Part shown: piece by piece, positions 26,799 through 35,929 of the stretch
How the letters are laid out: each line of letters starts with the position of its first letter
Position numbering within the stretch: position 1 is the stretch's first letter
Assembly: GCF_002073975.1 (NCBI RefSeq)
Contig: NZ_CP020384.1
Location: 2,356,001 to 2,420,000 of the forward strand
Direction: 5' to 3'
From: Rhodovulum sp. MB263
GTDB lineage: Bacteria > Pseudomonadota > Alphaproteobacteria > Rhodobacterales > Rhodobacteraceae
DNA length: 64,000 nucleotides
Notes under the pieces: generated by a model
Databases searched by the model: none
What the model was told of the DNA's origin: nothing
What the model saw: the letters and a program-made list of their open reading frames with translations, nothing else
Made by a program: the position numbers and the translations under genes

Positions 26799-28250
26799 TC
26801 AGAGCGGTGCCTGACCGACCGAGCGGCCGATCCCGGCGGGACGGGGCAGCGCGGCATGGGCGCGCGCAATCTCGGCCATCCGGCGGGCAACCTCCGGCCC
26901 GGGCTCGGAGGCCTGACGGGTCTCGAGGCTCACATGTACCAGCAATGCCTCTGCGGTCGCGATCTCGCGCCCCTCGGCGAACAGCCGGTGGAACAGATGG
27001 AGCTTGCGGCCTTCCGCGCCCAGGCACAGGCTCTCGACCCTGAGCGCCGCGCCGGGCTTTGCCTCGGCGAGATGGCGGATATGCGACTCGACGGTAAAGA
27101 ACCCCGCCCCGCCCGCCACATAGGCCGCGTCGCAGCCCATCAGCTCGACCACCCGGTCGGTCGCATCCGAGAAGACCTGCATATAGCGCGCCTCGGTCAT
27201 GTGGCCGTTATGGTCGATCCAGTCCAGCGGCACGGTTCGGGCCACGCTGCGGATCGGCCCGGCGATGTCCGCCTCGCCCTCCCCGAGCCGGGCGTCAAAG
27301 CCGCGCAGATGCGCGCCCGCCCCCCAGCCCGCCCATTTCAGCGCCCGGAGCACCGCGACGAGGTTCCTGTCGCGGACCTGCTCCAGCTCTTCGAGCGGCC
27401 GCCCGCCGGCCTGCGCCCCGGCCTGTTCGGCCACGGTCCGCGCCAGCGCCTCGGTCGCCTCGGGCATCTCGGTCAGATGGGTGCGCGGCAGATCGAGACC
27501 CGGCCCGATCCGCGACACCACCTTGTCGACCCCGGCGACACCTCCGGCCAGCAGTGCGGATTCGAACGGCCCCATCTGCGCCCAGTTGAGCCCGACCCCC
27601 ATCCGCACCGCCTCGTCGATCTCGGCGGTGGTGGCAACCCCGTCATGCACGAGCCAGAGCGCCTCGCGCCAGACCGCCTCCATCAGCCGGTCGGCGATAT
27701 GGCCGTCGATCTCGCGCCGGACCGGCAGCGGCATCATGCCGATGCCGCGCAGCACCAGATCGGCCCGCTCGCGCGCCCAGCCGGGCGCGTCCTCGGCCAG
27801 GACCAGCTCGACCAGCGGCAGCAGATAGACCGGGTTGAACGGATGCGCCACGACGATCTGGCAGCGCCGCGCACCCTGCCCGTAAAGCGCGGTCGGGGTG
27901 AAGCCCGCCGTCGAGGAGGCGATGATCGCCTCATCGGCGGCATGTTCCTGCACCTTCTGGTAAAGCGTGCGCTTGAGATCCAGCCGTTCGGGCACGCTTT
28001 CCTGGATCCAGCCCGCGCCCGATACCGCCTGCGAGATGGTGGCGACATGGACCACCTCGCCCTCGGCGGGCAGGGGCCGCTCCGACAGGCCGGGCAGCGC
28101 GCGGCGGGCATTGCCGAGCACCGTCGCCACGCGCGCGACGGCCGCCGGATCGGGGTCGAACACGCGCACAGACCAGCCCATCAGGGCAAAGCGCGCAGCC
28201 CAGCCCGCACCGGCAACCCCGGCGCCGAGAATGGCAACCGTGCCGGTCAC
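26799..28250 (-). CDS. Carnitine 3-dehydrogenase / betainyl-CoA thioesterase fusion
   Basis: A 483-aa two-domain enzyme. Residues 1-~320 form an NAD-binding 3-hydroxyacyl-CoA-dehydrogenase fold (VAILGAGVAGAGWAARFALMGW; ESVPERLDLKRTLYQ; SSTAGFTP; HPFNPVYLLPLVEL) of the L-carnitine dehydrogenase type. Residues ~340-470 form a hot-dog thioesterase (VPLDWIDHNGHMTEARYMQVFSDATD). Carnitine is oxidised to 3-dehydrocarnitine; after a separate cleavage enzyme (CdhC/BKACE) the thioesterase releases glycine betaine. CdhC is not in the window. The start is GTG. Confidence 0.85.
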   Translation of the reverse strand: MTGTVAILGAGVAGAGWAARFALMGWSVRVFDPDPAAVARVATVLGNARRALPGLSERPLPAEGEVVHVATISQAVSGAGWIQESVPERLDLKRTLYQKVQEHAADEAIIASSTAGFTPTALYGQGARRCQIVVAHPFNPVYLLPLVELVLAEDAPGWARERADLVLRGIGMMPLPVRREIDGHIADRLMEAVWREALWLVHDGVATTAEIDEAVRMGVGLNWAQMGPFESALLAGGVAGVDKVVSRIGPGLDLPRTHLTEMPEATEALARTVAEQAGAQAGGRPLEELEQVRDRNLVAVLRALKWAGWGAGAHLRGFDARLGEGEADIAGPIRSVARTVPLDWIDHNGHMTEARYMQVFSDATDRVVELMGCDAAYVAGGAGFFTVESHIRHLAEAKPGAALRVESLCLGAEGRKLHLFHRLFAEGREIATAEALLVHVSLETRQASEPGPEVARRMAEIARAHAALPRPAGIGRSVGQAPL

Positions 28251-28465
28251 GCCGCCCCGGCGGCCGATACCCGGCCGCGACCTGTCCCGCTATTCGTCCG
28301 AAGGCACATGCTCTCCCCCAAGTCACAGCGCCCATAATGTCCTCCGTCCCCATCGGGGCAAGGGCCGGGCCGGATCGTTCGCGCGATGGATGCCGGGCGT
28401 GCCAGAGATGCAACGAATTGGCCCCGCCGTCCCCGCCGTCCCGGCCGATCCGGCCGCGGCAGCCC

Positions 28466-29509
28466 TCAGAACGGCATCGGATAGGCCTTGTGCATCGCCG
28501 CGATCTCGGCCTGGATTTCGGGCGACAGGGTCAGATCGGCCGCGCCCAGGGCGGTCTCGAGCTGCGCGGTCGAGGTCGCGCCGATGATCGGGATCACAGG
28601 AAAGGGACGGCTGGCGACGAAGGCAATCGCCATCTGCACCGGGTCGAGCCCATGCGCCTTGGCGATCGCCAGATAGCCCGACACCGCCTCCCAGACCCGG
28701 GGCGTGATCCGTCCGCCAAGATCGGGGCTGCGCGACCGGCGCGAGCCGTCGGGCGTGACATCGCCCGCATATTTTCCGCTGAGAAGGCCGGTGGCAAGCG
28801 GGCTGTAGGCCAACAGCGGCAGGTTCTCGTTCACGCCGAGCTCGGCCAGGTCGGTGTCATAAAGCCGGCAGAGCAGCGAATATTCGTTCTGAAGCGTCCG
28901 GGCCCGCGGCAGACCCTTTTCGTCGGCCAGGCGCAGCCATTGCGCCATGCCCCAGGCGGTTTCGTTCGACAGCCCGAAATGGCGGATCTTGCCCGCCTTG
29001 ACCAGTTCGTCGAGCGTTTCGAGCACCTCTTCCATATTGGCCAGCGTCGCGGCGCGGTCCTGATGCGAGGGGTCGTAGCGCCAGTTCTTGCGGAAATGGT
29101 AGGATCCGCGGTTCGGCCAGTGCAGCTGGTAGAGGTCGATATAATCGGTACGCAACCGCCGGAGCGAGCCCTCGACCGCCCTGAGCAGGGAGTCGCGGCA
29201 GACCGGCTCGCCCTCGCGCACCGTCTTCATGCCCTCGCCGGTCATCTTGGTGGCGACGATCCAGTCCTTGCGGCGGCCGGTATCCCGGAACCAGTTGCCG
29301 ATGATCCGTTCAGTGCGGCCGACGGTTTCCGCGAGGACCGGCGCCACCGGATACATCTCGGCCGTGTCCATGAACTGCACGCCCCGTTCACAGGCAAGGT
29401 CGATCTGGGCATGTGCCTCATCCTGGTCGTTCTGGCTGCCCCAGGTCATCGTCCCCAGACACAGGCAGGACACTTCCAGCCCGGTACGACCCAGCGAAAC
29501 TTTCCTCAT
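28466..29509 (-). CDS. Aldo/keto reductase (Tas-like)
   Basis: A 347-aa TIM-barrel NADPH oxidoreductase. The catalytic tetrad is visible: Asp and Tyr in FMDTAEMYPV, Lys in WIVATKMTG and His in LYQLHWPNR. Cofactor residues lie in AYSPLATGLLSGKY and IPIIGATSTAQLE. The inserted loop SYHFRKNWRYDPSHQDRA is typical of the E. coli Tas subgroup. The physiological carbonyl substrate is unknown. It stands alone between gaps. Confidence 0.9.
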   Translation of the reverse strand: MRKVSLGRTGLEVSCLCLGTMTWGSQNDQDEAHAQIDLACERGVQFMDTAEMYPVAPVLAETVGRTERIIGNWFRDTGRRKDWIVATKMTGEGMKTVREGEPVCRDSLLRAVEGSLRRLRTDYIDLYQLHWPNRGSYHFRKNWRYDPSHQDRAATLANMEEVLETLDELVKAGKIRHFGLSNETAWGMAQWLRLADEKGLPRARTLQNEYSLLCRLYDTDLAELGVNENLPLLAYSPLATGLLSGKYAGDVTPDGSRRSRSPDLGGRITPRVWEAVSGYLAIAKAHGLDPVQMAIAFVASRPFPVIPIIGATSTAQLETALGAADLTLSPEIQAEIAAMHKAYPMPF

Positions 29510-29638
29510 GTTCTATCCCTCATTGCAGTCCGCACGAAAAGGTATCCCGAGGATGGGCCGGTGCAAGGCGGATTTGTTCTCGCCCATTCCGGTTCGCCCA
29601 TCTGCTCGCCCCGCATGTCGGCCCCGGCATGCGGATCC

Positions 29639-29674
29639 CCAGTCGGGGCGCCAGTCGGAGCACCAGTCGGTGCG
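29639..29674 (+). repeat. 12-bp tandem repeat, three copies
   Basis: The unit CCAGTCGGNGCR occurs three times in a row without gaps. It could be read as GAPTGAPT-type peptide on the minus strand, but no start or homology supports a gene. Confidence 0.7.
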
Positions 29675-29740
29675 CCGAAACGAGGCGACGGCGCGGGACG
29701 ACAAAACGCGACGGCGACCTCGACAACCAACCGCCCTGAC

Positions 29741-29800
29741 CGGAAACGCGAAGCCAGAAAACGCTGGGCCAGAAAACGCGGGGCCCGGAAACGCGAGGCC
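29741..29800 (+). repeat. 15-bp tandem repeat, four copies
   Basis: Units CGGAAACGCGAAGCC, AGAAAACGCTGGGCC, AGAAAACGCGGGGCC and CGGAAACGCGAGGCC are back to back. The core AAACGC is invariant. The array length is a multiple of three and would encode a pentapeptide repeat in some frames; coding is not shown. Confidence 0.75.
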
Positions 29801-30062
29801 GGTCCCCTTCCGGATACCGGCCTCCTTGCACGGGCGAAGTTTAGCAGATCGTCCACCCGGGGAGGCGGGAAAAACATATAGAGAACATCTAAACAACAAG
29901 ACGTAATGTCGAGACACCCGATCATGGCCGTCCCGGCACGGCCCGGCGGCCCTGTCCGGCCCGGGCAAAGCCGCGGCTGCGACCCAAAGGCACCCCCGCT
30001 TGCAAGGCCCCTCACCGCCCCCGATCTGAGGTGAGGACCGAGCCACAACCGGAGAAAAACAA

Positions 30063-30818
30063 ATGGATATCCGCTTCGACGGCCAAACCGCGCTGATCAC
30101 CGGTGCAAGCACCGGGATCGGAGCTGCCATCGCGCATGAACTCGCCGCCTCGGGGGCCACGGTCTGCCTGGCCGCGCGCACGGCCTCGAAGCTGACCCCC
30201 GTGGTCGAGGATATCGCCGCGGCGGGCGGCAAGGCCTATGCCATGCCCTGCGACGTGTCCGATCCGGGCGCCGTCGAGGCGCTGGTCGCGCGCACGGTCG
30301 AAACCACCGGCGGGCTGCATCTGCTGGTCAACAATGCCGGGATCTCGGGGCCTTCGGCCGATGCCGGTGCCTATCCGCTGGACGGCTGGCGCGATGTCAT
30401 CGACATCAACCTCAACGGCGTCTTCTACGGCCTGCGCTTCGGCCTGCCCGCGATCGAGGCCTCGGGCGGCGGGGCGGTGGTGAACATGAGTTCGATCCTC
30501 GGCAGCGTCGGCATGGCCACGGCACCCGCCTATGTGGCGGCCAAGCACGCGCTGCTGGGGCTGACGAAATCGGCGGCCCTGGCTTATGCCGAGCGCGGCA
30601 TCCGCATCAATGCCGTCGGCCCCGCCTTCGTCAGGACACCGATGATCGAGACCGGGCTCGACGCCGAAACCCAGGCGCGGGTGACGGCGCTCCATCCGGT
30701 CGGGCGGATGGGCCGGTCGGACGAGATCTCGGGGCTGGTGGCCTTCCTTCTGTCGGACCGCGCAAGCTTCATCACCGGCAGCTATCATCTCGCCGATGGC
30801 GGATATACCGCGCAATAG
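30063..30818 (+). CDS. SDR family oxidoreductase
   Basis: A classical short-chain dehydrogenase of 251 aa. The cofactor motif is TGASTGIG (residues 14-21), with LLVNNAGISG, the catalytic Ser in VVNMSSILGSVG and Tyr/Lys in APAYVAAKHALLG. The C-terminus is GSYHLADGGYTAQ. The cofactor region ARTAS suggests NADP. The substrate is unknown. A strong GGAGAAAAACAA leader precedes the ATG. A 9-bp GC hairpin follows the stop and separates it from metG. Confidence 0.92.
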   Translation: MDIRFDGQTALITGASTGIGAAIAHELAASGATVCLAARTASKLTPVVEDIAAAGGKAYAMPCDVSDPGAVEALVARTVETTGGLHLLVNNAGISGPSADAGAYPLDGWRDVIDINLNGVFYGLRFGLPAIEASGGGAVVNMSSILGSVGMATAPAYVAAKHALLGLTKSAALAYAERGIRINAVGPAFVRTPMIETGLDAETQARVTALHPVGRMGRSDEISGLVAFLLSDRASFITGSYHLADGGYTAQ

Positions 30819-30833
30819 CGCCCCAAAGGCCGC

Positions 30834-30857
30834 GCCAGAGCCCCACGAGGCTCTGGC
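30834..30857 (+). terminator. Hairpin between SDR and metG
   Basis: A perfect stem, GCCAGAGCC / GGCTCTGGC, with a CCACGA loop lies 16 nt after the SDR stop. No T-run follows. Confidence 0.5.
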
Positions 30858-30914
30858 CCTCGGGCGCATGGCAGGATAAACGGGCCTCAAGATCCGGCAA
30901 GAAGGCAACGGCAG

Positions 30915-32633
30915 ATGGCACGCATCCTGATCACCTCGGCGATCCCCTATATCAACGGGATCAAGCATCTGGGCAACCTCGTCGGAAGCCAGCTTCCGGC
31001 CGACCTCTATGCCCGCTACTGCCGCGCCCGCGGCCATGAGGTCATGTTCCTCTGCGCCACCGACGAGCATGGCACCCCCGCCGAGCTGGCCGCGGCCAAG
31101 GCCGGCAAGCCGGTAGCGGAGTATTGCGCCGAGATGCATGAGGTGCAGGCCGAGCTGGCCCGCGGCTTCCGGCTGTCCTTCGACCATTTCGGCCGCTCGT
31201 CGAGCCCGCAGAACCACCGGCTGACGCAGTATTTCGCGGGCCGGCTGGCCGAGAACGGCCTGATCGAGGAAGTCAGCGAGCGTCAGGTCTATTCCAATGC
31301 CGATGGCCGCTTCCTGCCCGACCGCTATATCGAGGGCACCTGCCCCAATTGCGGCTACGAGAAGGCGCGCGGCGATCAGTGCGAGAACTGCACCAAGCAG
31401 CTCGACCCGACCGACCTGATCGCGCCGCGCTCGGCGATCTCGGGCTCGACCGATCTGGAAGTGCGCGAGACCAAGCACCTGTATCTGCGCCAGTCGCAGA
31501 TGCGCGACAAGCTCGAGGCCTGGATCGACGACAAGACCGACTGGCCGGTGCTGACCACCTCGATCGCCAAGAAATGGCTGAACGATGGCGACGGGCTGCA
31601 GGACCGGGGCATCACCCGCGATCTGAACTGGGGCATTCCGGTGAAGAAGGGCGAGGCGGACTGGCCCGGCATGGAGGGCAAGGTCTTCTATGTCTGGTTC
31701 GACGCGCCGATCGAATATATCGCGGCCTCGGCCGAATGGGCCGAGAAGAACGGCCGCCCCGAGGCCGACTGGCGGCGCTGGTGGCGGCTCGACGAGGGCG
31801 CGGAAGACGTGCGCTATGTCCAGTTCATGGGCAAGGACAACGTGCCCTTCCATACGCTGAGCTTCCCGGCGACGATCATGGGCTCGGGCGATCCCTGGAA
31901 ACTGGTGGATTACATCAAGTCCTTCAACTACCTGAATTACGATGGCGGCCAGTTCTCGACCAGCCAGGGCCGGGGCGTGTTCATGGATCAGGCGCTGTCG
32001 ATCCTTCCCGCCGATTACTGGCGCTGGTGGCTCTTGTCGCACGCCCCCGAGAATTCGGACAGCGAGTTCACCTGGGAGAATTTCCAGGCTTCTGTGAACA
32101 AGGACCTGGCCGACGTGCTGGGCAATTTCGTCAGCCGCGTGACCAAGTTCTGCCGCTCGAAATTCGGCGAGGCGGTGCCCGAGGGCGGCGCTTATGGCGA
32201 CCGCGAGCAGGAGCTGAACGACGATCTCTATATCCGCATCCGCGCCTATGACGCGCATATGGAGGCGATGGAGATCCGCAAGGCCGCGGCCGAGCTGCGC
32301 GCGATCTGGGTCGCGGGCAATGAATATCTGCAGGAGGCGGCGCCCTGGTCGGTCTACAAGGAAGACCCGGACAAGGCCGCCGCGATCATCCGCTTCTCGC
32401 TGAACCTGATCCGGCTTTACGCGGTGCTGTCGGCGCCCTTCATTCCCGATGCCGCGAAGGCGATGATGGAGGCGATGGGCACCGAGGACGATACCTGGCC
32501 CACGCAGATGACCCATGCGATGGAGCGGCTGGCGCCGGGCCAGGCCTTCACCACGCCCGAGATGCTGTTTCGCAAGATCCTGGACGAGGAGCGCGAGGAC
32601 TGGCAGGCGCGCTTTGCCGGGCAGCGGAGCTGA
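30915..32633 (+). CDS. metG: Methionyl-tRNA synthetase
   Basis: Charges tRNA-Met in the cytoplasm; 572 aa, without the C-terminal tRNA-binding extension of E. coli MetG. The HIGH-type motif lies in [18 protein letters not shown]. The zinc knuckle is [17 protein letters not shown]. The KMSKS loop is [15 protein letters not shown], so both usual lysines are replaced (Q and T). The anticodon-binding helical domain follows [26 protein letters not shown]. It is the only aminoacyl-tRNA synthetase in the window. The stop is followed by a clear terminator. Confidence 0.95.
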   Translation: MARILITSAIPYINGIKHLGNLVGSQLPADLYARYCRARGHEVMFLCATDEHGTPAELAAAKAGKPVAEYCAEMHEVQAELARGFRLSFDHFGRSSSPQNHRLTQYFAGRLAENGLIEEVSERQVYSNADGRFLPDRYIEGTCPNCGYEKARGDQCENCTKQLDPTDLIAPRSAISGSTDLEVRETKHLYLRQSQMRDKLEAWIDDKTDWPVLTTSIAKKWLNDGDGLQDRGITRDLNWGIPVKKGEADWPGMEGKVFYVWFDAPIEYIAASAEWAEKNGRPEADWRRWWRLDEGAEDVRYVQFMGKDNVPFHTLSFPATIMGSGDPWKLVDYIKSFNYLNYDGGQFSTSQGRGVFMDQALSILPADYWRWWLLSHAPENSDSEFTWENFQASVNKDLADVLGNFVSRVTKFCRSKFGEAVPEGGAYGDREQELNDDLYIRIRAYDAHMEAMEIRKAAAELRAIWVAGNEYLQEAAPWSVYKEDPDKAAAIIRFSLNLIRLYAVLSAPFIPDAAKAMMEAMGTEDDTWPTQMTHAMERLAPGQAFTTPEMLFRKILDEEREDWQARFAGQRS

Positions 32634-32690
32634 GCCCGGCCGGCCGCCTGTGGCAGCCGTCGCAAGACGGGTATTTGAGCCAAGAAGAAG

Positions 32691-32714
32691 AAGGGGCCGC
32701 ACGGGCCCCCTTTT
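32691..32714 (+). terminator. Rho-independent terminator after metG
   Basis: AAGGGGCC-GCAC-GGGCCCC followed by TTTT. On the other strand the stem is followed by CTTCTTCTT, so it may also stop transcripts coming from the usp side. Confidence 0.8.
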
Positions 32715-32754
32715 CATGTCCGGTCGCCGGAAGGAGTCAGGACGAGGGCAGGTG

Positions 32755-33195
32755 TCAGGACGAGGGCCGGACCACGTAGACCGAGCAGTCCGAATGGCGG
32801 ACCACGCGAGCGGCGTTGGGGCCGAGCAGATAGTCGCTCAGCTCGGGCTTGTGGGCGCCGACCACGATCAGATCGCTGCCCGCCTCGCGGGCAGCATGCA
32901 GGATCTCTTCATAGGCCTTGCCGGTCAGGACGATATGGCGGACGGCGGCATTGGCCTCGGCCCCGATCACCTCGCTGACGAAATCGTTCAGCAGGCGCCG
33001 GGCGCGGGACAGCGCCTTGTCATGGTAGCTGCTGTCGAAGAACTGTCCGACGACGCTCATGCCGAAATCGGGCAGCACGGTGATGACGTCGAGCCGGGCG
33101 CCATCCATCGCCGCCAGCCGGGCGGCGACGGTCAGGACCTCGCGGTCATGTTCGGGCTGGCTGACATCGATGGCACAGAGAATGGCACGGATCAT
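32755..33195 (-). CDS. Universal stress protein (UspA family)
   Basis: A 146-aa cytoplasmic protein with a single Usp domain (ILCAIDVSQPEHDREVLTVAARLAAM ... DLIVVGAHKPELSDYLLGPNAARVVRHSDCSVYVVR). The ATP-binding motif G2xG9xG(S/T) is not conserved: the loop reads GAHKPELSDYLLGPNA. It is likely a non-ATP-binding form that may interact with the transporter. The start overlaps the TRAP permease stop as ATGA. Usp domains are often coupled to TRAP transporters. Confidence 0.9.
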   Translation of the reverse strand: MIRAILCAIDVSQPEHDREVLTVAARLAAMDGARLDVITVLPDFGMSVVGQFFDSSYHDKALSRARRLLNDFVSEVIGAEANAAVRHIVLTGKAYEEILHAAREAGSDLIVVGAHKPELSDYLLGPNAARVVRHSDCSVYVVRPSS

Positions 33196-35801
33196 GCGGG
33201 CACTCCTTCCCGTCGGGCGCGGGACCGTTGCAACCAGAACACGCCGCCCAGTAGCGCGAGCGCGGGCAGGAAGACAAGCTCCTGCGGCCATTGATGCTGC
33301 GGCACCCGCAGCGCGGTCAGCGTCACCGGGATATCACCGTAGAAATCGAAGCCCTGCAATGTCTCGGCGAAGGGGGTGCCGAACATCGGCTCCTCCAGCA
33401 CGACCTGCCCGTCGATCTCGTCGGGCAGAAGCCCTGTCGCGGCCATCCGGGCCGGGCCGCCCTGCTCGTCGCCGACGGTGACGACGAGCGTGGTCTCCTT
33501 GGGCTCGAGCGTGACGAAGTCGGGGCCCGCGACCCGCAGCCGGAGCGTATCGCCCGGCTCGGCCGCGGCGAGTGCCTGTTCGAAGCGGGCGGGCGGCAGA
33601 TCGGCGAAGGGCGGCTGCAGCCGGTCCATCACGAAATCGGGCCGGAACAGCAGGAAGGAGATCGCGATCAGCGCGACGCTTTCATAGATCCGGCTGCGGG
33701 TGACGAACCAGCCCATGGTGCCCGCGGTGAAGACGAGGATCGCCACGGTCGAGACGATGAAGACGAGGATGCCCTGGGCCCAGGTCACGTCGATCAGCAG
33801 CAGGTCGGTGTTGAAGATGAAGACGAAGGGCAGCGCCACGGTGCGCAGCGAATAGAAGAAGGCGATGAAGCCGGTCCGGATCGCGTCGCCTCCCGACACT
33901 GCGGCGGCCGCAAAGGAGGCCAGCCCCACGGGGGGCGTCACATCGGCCATGATGCCGAAATAGAAGACGAAGAGATGCACCGCGATCAGCGGCACGATCA
34001 GGCCCGACTGGGCGCCGAGATGGACCACGACCCCCGCCATCAGCGAGCTGACGACGATGTAATTGGCGGTGGTGGGCAGGCCCATGCCCAGGATCAGCGA
34101 CAGGATGCCGACGAAGATCAGCATCAGGACGAGGTTGCCGCCCGAGACGAATTCGACGAGATCGGCCATAACCTGCCCGATGCCGGTCAGGGTGACGGTG
34201 CCGACGATGACGCCTGCGGTGGCGGTGGCAAGCCCGATGCCGATCATGTTGCGCGCGCCCGCGATCAGCCCCGAGACGAGATCGAGCCCGCCCTCGCGGG
34301 TCGAGGCCAGAAGCCCGCTGCCCCCCCGGAACAGCGCCTTGAGCGGGCGCTGGGTGATCAGGATGACGAACAGCAGCGCGGTCGCCCAGAAGGCCGAGAG
34401 GCCCGGCGATTTCTGCTCGATCATCAGGAAATAGACGAGCACGACGATGGGCAGCAGGAAGTAGAGGCCCGACTTGTAGATCTCGGAAATGACGGGCAGT
34501 TTCACCTGCGCCGCATTGGGATCGTCGGGTTCGAGATCGGGTACGGTCGCAGCCAGCGCCAGCAGCGCCAGATAGGCCGCGAAGACCAGCACCGCCAGCA
34601 CCCAGCCCGCGCCCTCGGGCAGGGCCGCGACGATCCAGCCGACCGGATATTGCACGCCATAGCACAGGAGCGCGAAGCCCGCGAAGAAGGCGAACATGCC
34701 GCCGACGGTGCGCCCGAGCGAGGTCACGCCATGGCCGAGGGTCGGCATGTTGCGCTTCACCGCCTCGAGATGGACGATATAGACCAGCGCGATGTAGGAG
34801 ATCAGCGCCGGCAGGAAGGCATGGGTGATGACCTCGACATAGGAAATCCCCACATATTCGACCATCAGGAAGGCCGCGGCCCCCATCACGGGCGGCATGA
34901 TCTGACCGTTGACCGAGCTTGCGACCTCGACCGAGCCCGCCTGTTCCGAGGTGAAGCCGACCCGTTTCATCAGCGGGATGGTGAAGGTGCCCGTGGTCAC
35001 CACATTGGCGATCGACGAGCCCGAGATCAGCCCGGTCGCGGCCGAGCCCACCACCGCGGCCTTGGCCGGGCCGCCCCGAAGATGCCCGAGCGCGCCGAAG
35101 GCCATCTTGATGAAGTAGTTGCCTGCCCCCGCCTTCTCGAGCAGCGCGCCGAACAGCACGAAGAGGAAGACGAACTTGGTCGACACGCCCAGCGCGATGC
35201 CGAAGACGCCTTCGGAGGTGGTCCACATATGGCTCATGGCCTTTTGCAGGCTCGCGCCCTTCCAGCGGATCACCTCGGGCACCCAGGGCGCCGCGCCGAA
35301 GAAGACATAGACCAGAAAGATAGAGGCGATGATCGCCATGGCCGGGCCCAGCGCCCGGCGCGCCGCCTCGAACAGAAGCAGAAGCCCGACCAGCGCCACC
35401 CATTTGTCGGTATCGTCGGCCAGGCCGCCCGACTGCACGATCTTGTCATAGACGATGTAGCCGTAAAGCGCGATCAGCGCGCCCAGCACCGCGAAGGCCC
35501 AGTCCTGCAACGGGACCTTGCGGCGCGGGCTCGTGCGGAAGGCGGGATAGGCGCAGAAGGCCAGGAAGATCGCGAAGGCCAAATGGATCTGGCGCGAATT
35601 GTTCACGATGTCGCCGGGCAGGATGAGATTGGAAAGCGGCGAGGCCAGCACCACCTGAAACACCGACCACAACAGAGCGACCCCGGCCAGGAACAGCCCC
35701 ACCGCACCCGCCGGGCTGCGCGCGCCCGCATCCGAGGCGGCCACGAGATCCTGCAGTTCTTCCTCGCTGAGGGCGCGCCCCCCGGCTGCCTTGTCGGCCA
35801 T
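33192..35801 (-). CDS. TRAP transporter fused permease (4TM/12TM)
   Basis: An inner-membrane uptake protein of about 869 aa joining the small DctQ-like and large DctM-like subunits. Hydrophobic segments cover almost the whole length. Conserved DctM pieces include ISGSSIANVVTTGTFTIPLMKRVGF, VNGQIMPPVMGAAAFLM, GMGLPTTANYIVVSSLMA and ADVTPPVGLASFAAAAVSGGD. The C-terminal ~180 residues are extra. The start at 35801 (MADKAAGGRALSEEEL) follows filler codons. It works with the TAXI receptor encoded just upstream. The substrate is unknown. Confidence 0.95.
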   Translation of the reverse strand: MADKAAGGRALSEEELQDLVAASDAGARSPAGAVGLFLAGVALLWSVFQVVLASPLSNLILPGDIVNNSRQIHLAFAIFLAFCAYPAFRTSPRRKVPLQDWAFAVLGALIALYGYIVYDKIVQSGGLADDTDKWVALVGLLLLFEAARRALGPAMAIIASIFLVYVFFGAAPWVPEVIRWKGASLQKAMSHMWTTSEGVFGIALGVSTKFVFLFVLFGALLEKAGAGNYFIKMAFGALGHLRGGPAKAAVVGSAATGLISGSSIANVVTTGTFTIPLMKRVGFTSEQAGSVEVASSVNGQIMPPVMGAAAFLMVEYVGISYVEVITHAFLPALISYIALVYIVHLEAVKRNMPTLGHGVTSLGRTVGGMFAFFAGFALLCYGVQYPVGWIVAALPEGAGWVLAVLVFAAYLALLALAATVPDLEPDDPNAAQVKLPVISEIYKSGLYFLLPIVVLVYFLMIEQKSPGLSAFWATALLFVILITQRPLKALFRGGSGLLASTREGGLDLVSGLIAGARNMIGIGLATATAGVIVGTVTLTGIGQVMADLVEFVSGGNLVLMLIFVGILSLILGMGLPTTANYIVVSSLMAGVVVHLGAQSGLIVPLIAVHLFVFYFGIMADVTPPVGLASFAAAAVSGGDAIRTGFIAFFYSLRTVALPFVFIFNTDLLLIDVTWAQGILVFIVSTVAILVFTAGTMGWFVTRSRIYESVALIAISFLLFRPDFVMDRLQPPFADLPPARFEQALAAAEPGDTLRLRVAGPDFVTLEPKETTLVVTVGDEQGGPARMAATGLLPDEIDGQVVLEEPMFGTPFAETLQGFDFYGDIPVTLTALRVPQHQWPQELVFLPALALLGGVFWLQRSRARREGVPA

Positions 35802-35929
35802 CGCTCTGTCTCCCGGCTGGACCGCGCGCGTGACGCGGCCGTCATTATCCGGACGCTGTCGCCGCGCCCCTGGAGCGGACGGGCGCCACAGCGGCGCCCG
35901 TCCTTCTTTTGCCATAATGTACGCTGGGC

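Larger units (their letters stand above)
29510..30062. other. Intergenic region with two short tandem-repeat arrays
   Basis: No confident gene. Two different minisatellites occur (29639-29674 and 29741-29800, listed separately), followed by an AT-richer promoter-like patch (29870-29920) and the GGAGA site of the SDR gene. Confidence 0.5.

Noticed and set aside
29639-29800. Possible CRISPR array
   Set aside because: The repeats are directly adjacent without unique spacers and are only 12 and 15 bp long. No cas genes are present.
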